From Pseudomonas gozinkensis (GTDB lineage Bacteria; Pseudomonadota; Gammaproteobacteria; Pseudomonadales; Pseudomonadaceae): a DNA stretch of 64,000 nt. Below are positions 54,201 to 64,000 of the stretch, in pieces (position 1 is the stretch's first letter; the number at the start of each line of letters is the position of its first letter). The DNA lies in assembly GCF_014863585.1 (NCBI RefSeq), contig NZ_CP062253.1, positions 3,498,501-3,562,500 of the forward strand, given 5' to 3'. Under the pieces are notes generated by a model, which had not been told where the DNA came from, made no database searches, and saw nothing but the letters and a program-made list of their open reading frames with translations. Position numbers and translations under genes: made by a program.

Positions 54201-54655
54201 CGCAGGCCAATGTAAATCGCCACCGATTCGGGGCCGGTATAGGCCTCGAAGTCGGTGGCAAATCGACGCTCGACCTGCGGATTGGCTTCAAAGTACTGCC
54301 AGATACGGCCCCAGGTCTCGATGACCGCGCCAGGCAGCGCGCCGCGACCTTCGAACACCAGATAGTTGCCGCTTTCGATCCGGATCGTCGCGAAATCTGA
54401 CGATGGTTCGCTCACCGCCACCCCGGCGGTGACATCGAAGGCTCCGCTGGCATCCGACTCGTAAGCCGAGTACACGCCATAGACTGACGACTCGCTCAAT
54501 TTGCCGGGAATCACCTCGGCCAGCCCCTTGGCAAAAAACTGTCCCCACATCGGACCGATCTTCGCAGTTTCCGGTTTGTGCTCGGCGGTGTTGGTGGTGC
54601 GTACGCGCAGACCGGAAACCGTGAATGAATCGACGTATTGCTGTTGTAAGTCCAT
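54197..54655 (-). CDS. GyrI-like/AraC effector-binding domain protein
   Basis: 152-aa stand-alone SOUL/GyrI-type small-molecule-binding domain (VSGLRVRTTN, then GPMWGQFFAK and the YGVYSAYESD loop, ending FEAYTGPESVAIYIGL). Such proteins sequester ligands or toxins, or are relics of regulators. GGAG lies 11 nt before the ATG at 54655. Its stop codon overlaps that of ada by 3 nt on the opposite strand. Confidence 0.8.
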   Translation of the reverse strand: MDLQQQYVDSFTVSGLRVRTTNTAEHKPETAKIGPMWGQFFAKGLAEVIPGKLSESSVYGVYSAYESDASGAFDVTAGVAVSEPSSDFATIRIESGNYLVFEGRGALPGAVIETWGRIWQYFEANPQVERRFATDFEAYTGPESVAIYIGLR

Positions 54656-54716
54656 CGAAAACGCCACTCCATTAGCTCGAAGTGCGGCCCGGGCGGGCCG
54701 CGATGGCGCTAATGTG

Positions 54717-55700
54717 TCAGCGATTGACGTCGACCACAACCCGCCCGCGCAACTGTCCGGCGAGCAACTTCGGGGCCGCTTCGAGGACTTCGCCGAGGCC
54801 GATTTCATGGCTGATCAGCGGCAACAGGGCGAAATCCAGATCCTTCGCCAGACGATCCCAGGCCTCGATGCGACGGGCCTTGGGCTGAGTCACGCTGTTG
54901 ATCCCGGCCAGCGTCACGCCGCGCAGAATGAACGGCGCCACCGACGCCGGGAAATCCATGCCCTGAGCCAGACCGCACGCGGCCACCGTGCCTTCGGCCC
55001 GAGTGCTGGCGCAGGCATTGGCCAGCGTGTGGCTGCCGACCGAATCGATAACACCCGCCCAGCGCTCCTTGGCCAGCGGTTTTCCGGGTTCGGACAGAGT
55101 GGCGCGATCAATGATTTCGCCGGCACCCAGTTGTTTCAGATATTCGTGCTCCGACACCCGACCGGTCGAAGCGACCACGCGGTAGCCCAGCTTGCTCAGC
55201 AATGCGATGGCAAAACTGCCGACGCCACCGTTGGCGCCGGTCACCAGCACTTCGCCCTGTTGCGGTGTCACGCCGTTACGCTCCAGCGCCATGACGCACA
55301 GCATCGCCGTATAACCCGCCGTGCCAATGGCCATGGCTTGCGCGGCGGTGAATGCCTCGGGCAGCGGAATCAGCCAGTCACCGTTCAATCGCGCCTTTTG
55401 CGCCAAGCCGCCCCAGTGGCTTTCACCGACGCCCCAGCCATTGAGCAGCACCGAATCGCCAGCCTTGTAGTCCGGATGCGAGCTGACTTCGACGGTGCCC
55501 GCCAGATCGATCCCCGGCACCATCGGAAACTTGCGCACCACCGGGCTGCTGCCGGTGATCGCCAGGCCGTCCTTGAAGTTCAGCGTGCTGTACGCGACGC
55601 GAACCGTCACGTCGCCCTCCGGCAACTGCTCGTCACTGATCTCTTGCAGGTCGGCGCGATAACCACTGTCGTCTTTGTCGATCAAAATGCCTTTGAACAT
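54717..55700 (-). CDS. acuI: AcuI/YhdH-family acryloyl-CoA reductase-like oxidoreductase
   Basis: 327-aa medium-chain NADPH-dependent reductase without catalytic zinc. N-terminal GroES-like domain ([16 protein letters not shown] and [10 protein letters not shown]), then a Rossmann domain with [18 protein letters not shown] and VVASTGR. Motifs and length fit YhdH/AcuI, which reduces acryloyl-CoA. GAGAGG precedes the ATG at 5 nt. It stands alone, with the GyrI-like gene downstream on the same strand. Confidence 0.85.
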   Translation of the reverse strand: MFKGILIDKDDSGYRADLQEISDEQLPEGDVTVRVAYSTLNFKDGLAITGSSPVVRKFPMVPGIDLAGTVEVSSHPDYKAGDSVLLNGWGVGESHWGGLAQKARLNGDWLIPLPEAFTAAQAMAIGTAGYTAMLCVMALERNGVTPQQGEVLVTGANGGVGSFAIALLSKLGYRVVASTGRVSEHEYLKQLGAGEIIDRATLSEPGKPLAKERWAGVIDSVGSHTLANACASTRAEGTVAACGLAQGMDFPASVAPFILRGVTLAGINSVTQPKARRIEAWDRLAKDLDFALLPLISHEIGLGEVLEAAPKLLAGQLRGRVVVDVNR

Positions 55701-55914
55701 GACTGCCTCTCACGGGTGGAATTCAGGATGTCGAGGGATTGGAATAGCACACTGCAACATTTTGCCCCACTCGACCTTTAGCCAATCGGGCCCGAACGCC
55801 GAGCCAGCGCCGGCTGTTCAAGCTACAAATCTGTGCTGGTCATAGGGGTGGCTTTGCGTTAAAAAACCGGCTGCTATCGTCCCTGCCCTGTTTTGTCGTC
55901 GGAGAAGCCAATCC

Positions 55915-57905
<1,991 letters not shown>

Positions 57906-58586
57906 ATGTCGCTGACGAGTGCCGATTTCGCGGCGATCTGGCTGACCCTGAAACTGGCGTCCCTGACCACCGCGATCCTGCTGGTCGTCGGCACTCCGAT
58001 TGCCCTGTGGTTGTCGCGCAGCCGTTCCTGGCTGCGCGGCCCCGTCGGCGCGATTGTCGCATTGCCGTTGGTGCTGCCACCGACGGTCATCGGTTTTTAT
58101 CTGCTGCTCGCGCTCGGCCCCAACGGCTTCATTGGCCATTTCACCCAATGGCTGGGGCTCGGCACTTTGACGTTCAGCTTCACCGGCCTGGTGATTGGCT
58201 CGGTGCTCTATTCCATGCCGTTCGTGGTGCAGCCTTTGCAAAACGCCTTCTCCGCGATCGGCACTCGTCCACTGGAAGTGGCCGCGACATTGCGCGCCAA
58301 TCCCTGGGATACCTTCTTCAGCGTGATCCTGCCTCTGGCTCGTCCCGGTTTCATCACTGCAGCAATCCTCGGTTTCGCCCACACCGTCGGCGAATTCGGT
58401 GTAGTGCTGATGATCGGCGGGAATATTCCCGACAAGACCCGGGTGGTTTCCGTACAAATCTACGACCACGTCGAAGCCATGGAGTACGCGCAAGCGCACT
58501 GGCTGGCCGGGGCGATGCTGGTGTTTTCGTTTCTGGTGTTGCTGGCGCTGTATTCCAGCCGCAAGACCCGCGCGGGCTGGAGCTGA
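57906..58586 (+). CDS. modB: Molybdate ABC transporter permease
   Basis: 226-aa inner-membrane permease with about five membrane helices and the coupling-helix motif ([24 protein letters not shown]-like, near 118-138). It begins directly after the modA stop codon. [13 protein letters not shown] is the usual ModB TM signature. Confidence 0.95.
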   Translation: MSLTSADFAAIWLTLKLASLTTAILLVVGTPIALWLSRSRSWLRGPVGAIVALPLVLPPTVIGFYLLLALGPNGFIGHFTQWLGLGTLTFSFTGLVIGSVLYSMPFVVQPLQNAFSAIGTRPLEVAATLRANPWDTFFSVILPLARPGFITAAILGFAHTVGEFGVVLMIGGNIPDKTRVVSVQIYDHVEAMEYAQAHWLAGAMLVFSFLVLLALYSSRKTRAGWS

Positions 58587-58589
58587 TCG

Positions 58590-59669
58590 ATGATTGATGC
58601 ACGTCTGAAACTGGGCTGGTCGGGCTTCAGCCTCGATGTTGACCTGCAGATGCCCGGTCGCGGTGTGACAGCGCTGTTCGGTCAGTCCGGCTCGGGCAAG
58701 ACCACGTGCCTGCGCTGCATCGCCGGGCTCGAACGCGCGCCGCAGGCCTTTATCCGCATCAATGACGAGGTCTGGCAGGACAGCGAAAAAGGCATTTTCG
58801 TGCCGCCGCACAAACGCGCGCTCGGTTATGTCTTTCAGGAAGCCAGCCTGTTTCCGCACCTGTCGGTGCTGGCCAATCTGCAATTCGGCCTCAAGCGCAT
58901 TGCCAAGGCGCAGCGCCGGGTCGACATGACCCAAGCCACCGAACTGCTGGGCATCGGCCACTTGCTTGATCGTCACCCGCAACACTTGTCCGGCGGCGAG
59001 CGCCAGCGTGTCGGCATCGCCCGTGCGCTGTTGACCAGCCCTAAATTGCTGCTGATGGATGAGCCTTTGGCAGCCCTGGACAGCCAGCGCAAAAGCGAAA
59101 TCCTGCCCTACCTGCAACGCCTGCACGACGAACTGGAAATCCCGGTGCTGTATGTCAGCCACGCGCAGGACGAAGTGGCCAGGCTCGCCGATCACCTGGT
59201 GCTGCTCAGCGACGGCAAAGCGCTGGCCAGCGGCCCGATTGGCGAAACCCTGGCGCGGCTCGACCTGCCGCTGGCCATGGACAACGACGCCGGTGTGATC
59301 ATCGAAGGCCAGGTCAGCGGCTACGATGCCGACTATCAATTGCTCACCCTGCAACTGCCGGACTCATCACTGAGCATTCGCGTGACCCACGCGCCGATGA
59401 CAACGGGCCAGAGACTGCGTTGCAAGGTTCATGCGCGTGACATCAGCCTGACCCTGCAAAACAGCGAGTTCAGCAGCATCCTCAATCGCCTGCCGGTCAC
59501 GGTCGTCAGCGAACAGCCGGCCGATAACGCCGCGCACGTGCTCATTCGCCTCGATGCCGGCGGGACACCGTTGCTGGCGCGCATCACTCGCTATTCACGG
59601 GATCAGCTTGGCGTGCATCCAGGTCAGCCGTTGTGGGCCCAGATCAAGGCTGTCGCGGTATTGGCGTAA
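58590..59669 (+). CDS. modC: Molybdate ABC transporter ATPase
   Basis: 359 aa: ABC ATPase with Walker A GQSGSGKT (31-38), Q-loop YVFQEA, signature LSGGERQR, Walker [13 protein letters not shown] and switch His in VSHAQDE. A C-terminal TOBE/Mop-like domain (about 290-359) binds molybdate. Four nt after modB with a GGAG ribosome-binding site. Confidence 0.95.
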   Translation: MIDARLKLGWSGFSLDVDLQMPGRGVTALFGQSGSGKTTCLRCIAGLERAPQAFIRINDEVWQDSEKGIFVPPHKRALGYVFQEASLFPHLSVLANLQFGLKRIAKAQRRVDMTQATELLGIGHLLDRHPQHLSGGERQRVGIARALLTSPKLLLMDEPLAALDSQRKSEILPYLQRLHDELEIPVLYVSHAQDEVARLADHLVLLSDGKALASGPIGETLARLDLPLAMDNDAGVIIEGQVSGYDADYQLLTLQLPDSSLSIRVTHAPMTTGQRLRCKVHARDISLTLQNSEFSSILNRLPVTVVSEQPADNAAHVLIRLDAGGTPLLARITRYSRDQLGVHPGQPLWAQIKAVAVLA

Positions 59670-59742
59670 ATCCGCGGGCACGACCGTCATGGCGTGCGGT
59701 CAATGGCTTTAACAGCCTGATTTGCCGCGAAGGAAGTCCGCC

Positions 59743-60780
59743 ATGCCCGATACTGCGCTCACCGAGGTGTTGCCTTCGGATCTGCATTACGTCGATGACA
59801 CGCAGCCCGGTATCACCCGCAAAAAACTGCGCGGAAAATTCGCCTACTTCGATCCCGCAGGCCAGCGCATCACCGATCCCGACGAGATCAAACGCATCAA
59901 CGCACTGGCCGTTCCGCCGGCCTATGTCGACGTGTGGATCTGCGCCGACCCGCGCGGCCACCTGCAAGCCACCGGCCGCGATGCCCGTGGACGCAAGCAA
60001 TATCGCTATCACACACGATGGCGTGAAGTGCGCGACGCGGACAAATATTCGCGTTTGCGAGAATTCGGTCTGGCGCTGCCCAAGCTGCGTAAACAGCTGG
60101 AAGCGCTGCTGGCATCGCCGGGCTTCAGCCGAGACAAAGTCATGGCCACGGTCATCACGCTGCTCGACGCCACGCTGATCCGCGTCGGTAACACGCAATA
60201 CGCGCGGGACAATCGCTCCTACGGCCTGACAACGCTGCGCAGCCGGCATGTCGAAGTCAACGGCAGCGCGATCCTGTTCCAGTTTCGTGGCAAAAGCGGT
60301 ATCGAACATCAGATCACGGTGAAGGACCGGCGACTGGCGCGAATCATCAAGCGCTGCCTGGAAATTCCGGGGCAAAACCTGTTTCAGTATCTGGATGAAA
60401 ATGGCGAGCGGCACACCGTCAGCTCCTCTGACGTCAACACCTACCTGCAAACCCTGACCGGCGCGGATTTCACCGCCAAGGATTACCGGACCTGGGCCGG
60501 CAGCGCCCTGGCATTGGCGGTCCTGCGGGAATTGCAATGGGAGTCCGAGACCGAGGCCAAACGGCATGTGGTCGAGATGGTGAAGGGCGTCGCCCGCCAA
60601 CTGGGCAATACGCCGGCAGTCTGTCGCAAGTGCTACATCCACCCGGCGGTGGTCGAGCATTTCATGCTCGGGGCTCTGGCCGAGCTGCCGAAACCGCGCA
60701 TCCGCAAGGGCCTGCGCAAGGAAGAAGTCGCGCTGGCGCTGTTCCTTGAGCGAATGCTCGAGAAGGCAGACACGCCTTGA
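59743..60780 (+). CDS. DNA topoisomerase IB (poxvirus type)
   Basis: 345-aa type IB topoisomerase that relaxes supercoils through a 3'-phosphotyrosine link. The N-terminal domain reaches about residue 95. The catalytic core has R147 (LIRVGN), K184 (RGKSGIEH), R249 (KDYRTWAGS), N289 in the place of the vaccinia His, and nucleophile Y298 (RKCYIHP). Bacterial relatives share the NTPAV...Y.HP context. The ATG at 59743 follows AGGAAG. Separate from modC by 73 bp. Confidence 0.9.
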   Translation: MPDTALTEVLPSDLHYVDDTQPGITRKKLRGKFAYFDPAGQRITDPDEIKRINALAVPPAYVDVWICADPRGHLQATGRDARGRKQYRYHTRWREVRDADKYSRLREFGLALPKLRKQLEALLASPGFSRDKVMATVITLLDATLIRVGNTQYARDNRSYGLTTLRSRHVEVNGSAILFQFRGKSGIEHQITVKDRRLARIIKRCLEIPGQNLFQYLDENGERHTVSSSDVNTYLQTLTGADFTAKDYRTWAGSALALAVLRELQWESETEAKRHVVEMVKGVARQLGNTPAVCRKCYIHPAVVEHFMLGALAELPKPRIRKGLRKEEVALALFLERMLEKADTP

Positions 60781-60923
60781 AGCCTTCGACCGTCTCGACT
60801 AGGCTACGCCCTCCCACATCCCCAGGACGACCGCAGAAGTGAACAACTAAGCCTTCAAAAATGTAATCGCGACACGCCCTTCATGGCGCTTGTCAGTGTT
60901 CACGACATTTTTTGGAGGTGCCG

Positions 60924-62549
60924 ATGACTCACGTCTCGCGTACGCCTGCTCTCGTCTCCGTGAATCAACTGGGTTTTCAGTTCGCCAATGGCGAGACGAT
61001 CTTCACTGCACTCAATCTGAAATTCGATCACACCCCGACCGCCATTGTCGGGCGCAACGGCGTTGGCAAAAGCGTGCTGGCGCGCCTGATCGCCGGACAT
61101 TGGCAACCTACCAACGGCAGCGTGACGCGCGCCGTGGCGACGACCTACGTGGCACAAACCTTTGTCGCGACACCCGGCGAGACGGTCGCCGAGTCCACCG
61201 GCAGCGTCGCGATTCTTCAGGCGCTGGAGCGAATGAACCGGGGCTGCGGATCAGTCAAGGATTTCGACCTCATTGGCGAACAATGGGATCTGGCGCAGCG
61301 TCTGCGGCGCATGCTCGATGACGCCGGGCTGACAGAAGTTGCCTTCACCGATCACACCGGCAACCTCAGTGGCGGCCAGCAAGCGCGCATCGCCCTGATT
61401 GGCGCGTTTATGAGTCAGGCTCCTCTGCTGGTCCTCGATGAGCCGACGAACCATCTGGACGCATCGGGACGGCAATGGCTGATGAACTCGCTGGAGCGCT
61501 GGCAAACTGGTTTGATCGTCGTGAGCCATGATCGGCAACTGCTCGACCGGATGCAGCGGATCGTCGAATTGAGCGCGTCGGGTGCAATTGAATTCGGTGG
61601 CAATTACTCGGCATTCCGCGAGCATCAGCGAATCCATCAAGCCGCGGCGCAAGCACGTCTCGACCACGCCAGAAGCGAACGCCAGCGCGAGCGGAATCGG
61701 CTACGGCGCGAACACGACACGATACAGCGCCACGCTGCCAACTCTCGACGCAACGCCGAAACCGCCAACATTGCCAGTTTCGAATACGTGGCGATCAAGG
61801 GCGCCGCCCGGGAAATCATGGGGCATGTCCGTCAGGGTCATCAGGCCCGCAAGTCAGAGCTCGATGCCCAGGTACGCGAGGCTTACGCCAAGGTGCAACC
61901 CGAGGACAGCGTGTTGATCAATTTGCCCGGGAGCGCCGTGCCGAACAACCGTCAGATCTGCACGCTGATCGACGCTCGGCTGCCCTGGCTGCCAAACGGC
62001 GCACTGAGCCTTACGATCCACGGCCCGATGCGGATCGCTGTCAGCGGGCCCAACGGCTGTGGCAAATCAACCCTGTTGAAAGTGCTCGCCGGGGAACTGT
62101 CACCCGTCGATGGAGCCGCCACGACTCACGTGCCCTTCGCATTCCTTGATCAGCAACTGGCGCAACTGGACGATCAGCGTTCCATCACCGAACAGCTGAT
62201 GATGCAAGGGGCTGCGCTGACCGAAGGCACCCTGCGCAGCTATCTCGCCCACTTGCAGCTGGATGCGAGCCGCGCGACCGCCCCCTGTGTTTCGTTGAGC
62301 GGTGGCGAGCGCCTGAAAGCGGCGCTGGCACTGGCCTTGTGGCGAGCGGATCCTGCGCAGCTGTTGCTGTTGGATGAGCCTACCAATCATCTGGATCTGC
62401 CGTCGGTGGAAGCATTCGAACGGGCGGTGCAGGCATTTCTTGGCGCCATTGTCGCCGTTTCCCACGATCAGGACTTCCTCTCAGCACTGAATCCGACCCA
62501 CCACCTGCGCTGGCTCCCATCAGGCTGGCAACTGCACCCGACGAACTGA
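60924..62549 (+). CDS. ABC-F family ATPase
   Basis: 541-aa soluble protein with two ABC domains and no membrane helices. First: Walker A GRNGVGKS (43-50), signature LSGGQQAR, Walker B LLVLDEPTNHLD. A charged arm/linker follows (about 215-300; many Arg/Glu/Gln). Second: GPNGCGKS, LSGGERLK, LLLLDEPTNHLD. ABC-F proteins act on ribosomes as translation factors or antibiotic-protection factors; the subgroup is not certain. GGAGG precedes the ATG at 60924. The 143 bp upstream hold its promoter. Confidence 0.88.
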   Translation: MTHVSRTPALVSVNQLGFQFANGETIFTALNLKFDHTPTAIVGRNGVGKSVLARLIAGHWQPTNGSVTRAVATTYVAQTFVATPGETVAESTGSVAILQALERMNRGCGSVKDFDLIGEQWDLAQRLRRMLDDAGLTEVAFTDHTGNLSGGQQARIALIGAFMSQAPLLVLDEPTNHLDASGRQWLMNSLERWQTGLIVVSHDRQLLDRMQRIVELSASGAIEFGGNYSAFREHQRIHQAAAQARLDHARSERQRERNRLRREHDTIQRHAANSRRNAETANIASFEYVAIKGAAREIMGHVRQGHQARKSELDAQVREAYAKVQPEDSVLINLPGSAVPNNRQICTLIDARLPWLPNGALSLTIHGPMRIAVSGPNGCGKSTLLKVLAGELSPVDGAATTHVPFAFLDQQLAQLDDQRSITEQLMMQGAALTEGTLRSYLAHLQLDASRATAPCVSLSGGERLKAALALALWRADPAQLLLLDEPTNHLDLPSVEAFERAVQAFLGAIVAVSHDQDFLSALNPTHHLRWLPSGWQLHPTN

Positions 62550-62620
62550 CCTGTGTATTTTTTGCACGATTGGTCAGGGCTTCTATAGTTGATCTGGTAC
62601 GAATCAGCCGCGGTGACGCC

Positions 62621-62851
62621 ATGGAAGACATATTCGTCGTGAAGCGCTGCAACAAGATCGTCATCCACGGCCGGCGCGCCGGAGAAGCGCTCCATGAGCC
62701 CGCCGAAGCCCTGGGCTGGTATCGCATCTGCGACACGCGAACCGGCGGTTTCATCGGCGATGGCTACGACCGGGAAGAAGACGCCCGCAAGGAATGTCAT
62801 AGGCTCAACGCCGCCAGCTCGCGAGTGACCGCCCCCGAGTCTTCGGGCTGA
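62621..62851 (+). CDS. Small conserved protein
   Basis: 76 aa, no signal peptide. Strand-turn-strand pattern (DIFVVKRCNKIVIHG, then LGWYRICDTRTGGFIGDGY) and a C-terminal helix (REEDARKECHRLNAA). The upstream ribosome-binding site is weak. The frame has Pseudomonas-like codon use. Not recognised. Confidence 0.65.
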   Translation: MEDIFVVKRCNKIVIHGRRAGEALHEPAEALGWYRICDTRTGGFIGDGYDREEDARKECHRLNAASSRVTAPESSG

Positions 62852-62910
62852 TAGCTGTCATTTACGGGTCTATACTCAAACCAGCTGAAGGAGCAGCGCC
62901 CCAACGGCAG

Positions 62911-62935
62911 AGAGCTCGCGCTTGCGGGCTTTTTG
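62911..62935 (+). terminator. Terminator between small genes
   Basis: AGCTCGC - GCTT - GCGGGCT followed by TTTTT, 60 bp after the 76-aa gene and 36 bp before the next start codon. Confidence 0.75.
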
Positions 62936-62970
62936 CTGCCACCGAGCGGATTAATGAACGGAGGTGTTCC

Positions 62971-63201
62971 ATGTCCGAAAAAGAGTCCATCACCACTCTC
63001 CTTACCTTGCTCGAGGCTCGGGAGGCGCGTCTCGCGGCAGCGTGCAAAGAGATCGCCGACTGGGTCGATCATCAAGGCGGACACCCGACCGCCCTGCGCA
63101 TCCGCGACCGGTTGAACGATATCGACAAGGACACTCCGCTGATTCGCAGTACCTTGTCTTCGCTCAAACCCATCGATCGGCCATTGCCACGATTCAGATA
63201 A
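62971..63201 (+). CDS. Small helical protein
   Basis: 76 aa with two long amphipathic helices (ITTLLTLLEAREARLAAACKE and TALRIRDRLNDIDKD). No signal peptide. A strong GGAGGT ribosome-binding site lies 6 nt before the ATG. Not recognised; it may dimerise through its helices. Confidence 0.7.
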   Translation: MSEKESITTLLTLLEAREARLAAACKEIADWVDHQGGHPTALRIRDRLNDIDKDTPLIRSTLSSLKPIDRPLPRFR

Positions 63202-63283
63202 TTCGTCGATTCGCCTGCTGCGTGAAAGAACCCCTTTGGTCGTGAGAGGTCAATACCTTTACACGTCACCAAGGAGGCGTCTT

Positions 63284-63568
63284 ATGGTCATTCATTTCAA
63301 AATCGACGGTCACCTGGCCTGTGGGCACAAGGGCAACAACCTCTCCTCCAGCAGCGAACTCAATCGAGTGAAATGCCGTAGTTGCCGCAATACCGACGCA
63401 TACAAGGATGCACGCAAAGATCAGCGCAATGCCGCGCGGCGCGCGGCTCGCCACTCCAGAGCTGCGCACACGGCGTCCGACTGGCGTTCGGAATGGATCG
63501 AGCGATTGACCGCGATGGCAGGACTTCAGCGCTTGCCTAGAGGGTTTACCGGGCAAGCATTTGTCTGA
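63284..63568 (+). CDS. Small basic protein with a Cys/His cluster
   Basis: 94 aa. The N-terminal half carries C-x-H (LACGHKGNN) followed by CRSC (VKCRSCRN), a plausible zinc ribbon. The C-terminal half is rich in Arg/Ala (NAARRAARHSRAA) and ends with a Trp-containing helix (SDWRSEWIERLT). The ATG at 63284 has AAGGAGG 8 nt upstream. The composition fits a nucleic-acid-binding protein; not recognised. Confidence 0.7.
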   Translation: MVIHFKIDGHLACGHKGNNLSSSSELNRVKCRSCRNTDAYKDARKDQRNAARRAARHSRAAHTASDWRSEWIERLTAMAGLQRLPRGFTGQAFV

Positions 63569-63570
63569 AC

Positions 63571-63602
63571 AAAAAATGGGCCGATTGAATCGGCCCTTTT
63601 TG
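63571..63602 (+). terminator. Rho-independent terminator
   Basis: GGGCCGATT - GA - ATCGGCCC stem with A and T tracts, just past the 94-aa gene. Confidence 0.9.
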
Positions 63603-63653
63603 CTGTTCGCTAAACGCTCTGGTGATTAGAGCCCGGTTAATGGAGTAGTCGAC

Positions 63654-63947
63654 TTACTTCGTTTCCTTTACTTGGCAAACTCCATTGGCTTTGTTCTTGC
63701 CCGTGTACGAAACATCGGGTGAGCCGTCAGGCATGATCGTGAGCGAGATGGTCACGCCGCTGCCTTTGGCTTCGAAGGCGTTATCGTTGAATTTCTTCAG
63801 CTTCCCTTCTTTCCCATTGATATAGATCGGGCCACCTTTGTCCGCGTGGACCTCGATATTTCCAGGACATGTTGCGTTCAACAGCGGGATGCCGGCTTGA
63901 GCAACGGCGGAAGACAAAAGCAAAACGCTCAGTAGCAATCTCTTCAT
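63654..63947 (-). CDS. Small exported protein
   Basis: 97 aa with a Sec signal peptide (KRLLLSVLLLSSAVAQA, cleavage near residue 18). The mature domain of about 80 residues is beta-rich (GGPIYINGKEGKL, GVTISLTIMP, PDVSYTG) with two cysteines (NATCPG and GVCQV) that could form a disulfide. Three adjacent ATGs occur; AAGGA is best spaced for the third. Function unknown. Confidence 0.75.
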   Translation of the reverse strand: MKRLLLSVLLLSSAVAQAGIPLLNATCPGNIEVHADKGGPIYINGKEGKLKKFNDNAFEAKGSGVTISLTIMPDGSPDVSYTGKNKANGVCQVKETK

Positions 63948-64000
63948 CATCATTGTCCTTTGTTGGATTGACCAAGAAAGAAGCAGTAGCTCCCACCCTC

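Overview
The window looks like chromosome of a fluorescent Pseudomonas (P. fluorescens/P. koreensis-type). It is GC-rich and carries Pseudomonas landmarks: the ptxS-kguEKTD 2-ketogluconate locus, an MvaT-family xenogeneic silencer, hppD, aruH, pncA, ahpC/ahpF, gor, galU and modABC. It also carries many copies of the two common fluorescent-pseudomonad REP families (core GCGAGCAAGCTCGCTCCCAC, and TCGCTGGCAAGCCAGCTCCC). No rRNA, tRNA, CRISPR array, prophage or intact insertion sequence was seen.

Layout. 1-3.3 kb: a methyltransferase running off the left edge, a TPR protein / ECF sigma / anti-sigma operon, and pncA. 3.3-10.8 kb: an RstAB-like two-component system divergent from an RND efflux pair, then a DUF1345 membrane protein. 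10.8-17.1 kb: an AT-richer accessory cassette with a small beta-rich protein, a pertactin-type autotransporter and two unrecognised acidic, apparently modular proteins. A LuxR-type dyad sits at each end of this cassette. 17.1-22.5 kb: ptxS and the kgu operon, with two PtxS operators. 22.6-33.7 kb: aruH, a chemoreceptor, glycerate kinase, cdaR with an MFS carrier, a VOC protein, LysR, an aldo/keto reductase and rarD. 33.7-39.2 kb: hppD, an EamA exporter divergent from a LysR regulator, an EAL phosphodiesterase and mvaT. 39.4-46.6 kb: a DUF4946-like protein, gloA, ahpF, ahpC, a divergent tyrosine recombinase/KfrA pair, and gor. 46.6-51.6 kb: a DHA2 drug exporter, galU and small conserved genes. 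51.6-54.7 kb: an alkylation-damage locus (2OG oxygenase, alkB, ada) and a GyrI-like protein. 54.7-64 kb: acuI/yhdH, a nitronate monooxygenase, modABC behind a ModE box, topoisomerase IB, an ABC-F ATPase and small conserved genes.

How the genes work together. Glucose-derived 2-ketogluconate is imported and processed by KguT/K/D under PtxS. Glycerate kinase, CdaR and an ACS-family carrier form a probable sugar-diacid/glycerate module. AhpC, AhpF and Gor sit close together as peroxide and thiol defence. The 2OG oxygenase-alkB transcription unit and ada share a near-identical promoter box at the same distance from their starts, so they are probably one Ada regulon. The Ada protein has lost three of the four zinc cysteines of its sensor domain.

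Most interesting stretches: the cassette at 10.84-17.04 kb with paired lux-box-like operators; the zinc-ligand-deficient Ada with its shared box; the KfrA/recombinase pair around a 33-bp palindrome; and kguK, whose last ~25 codons are made of REP sequence. All calls were made by reading the sequence; no database search was run.
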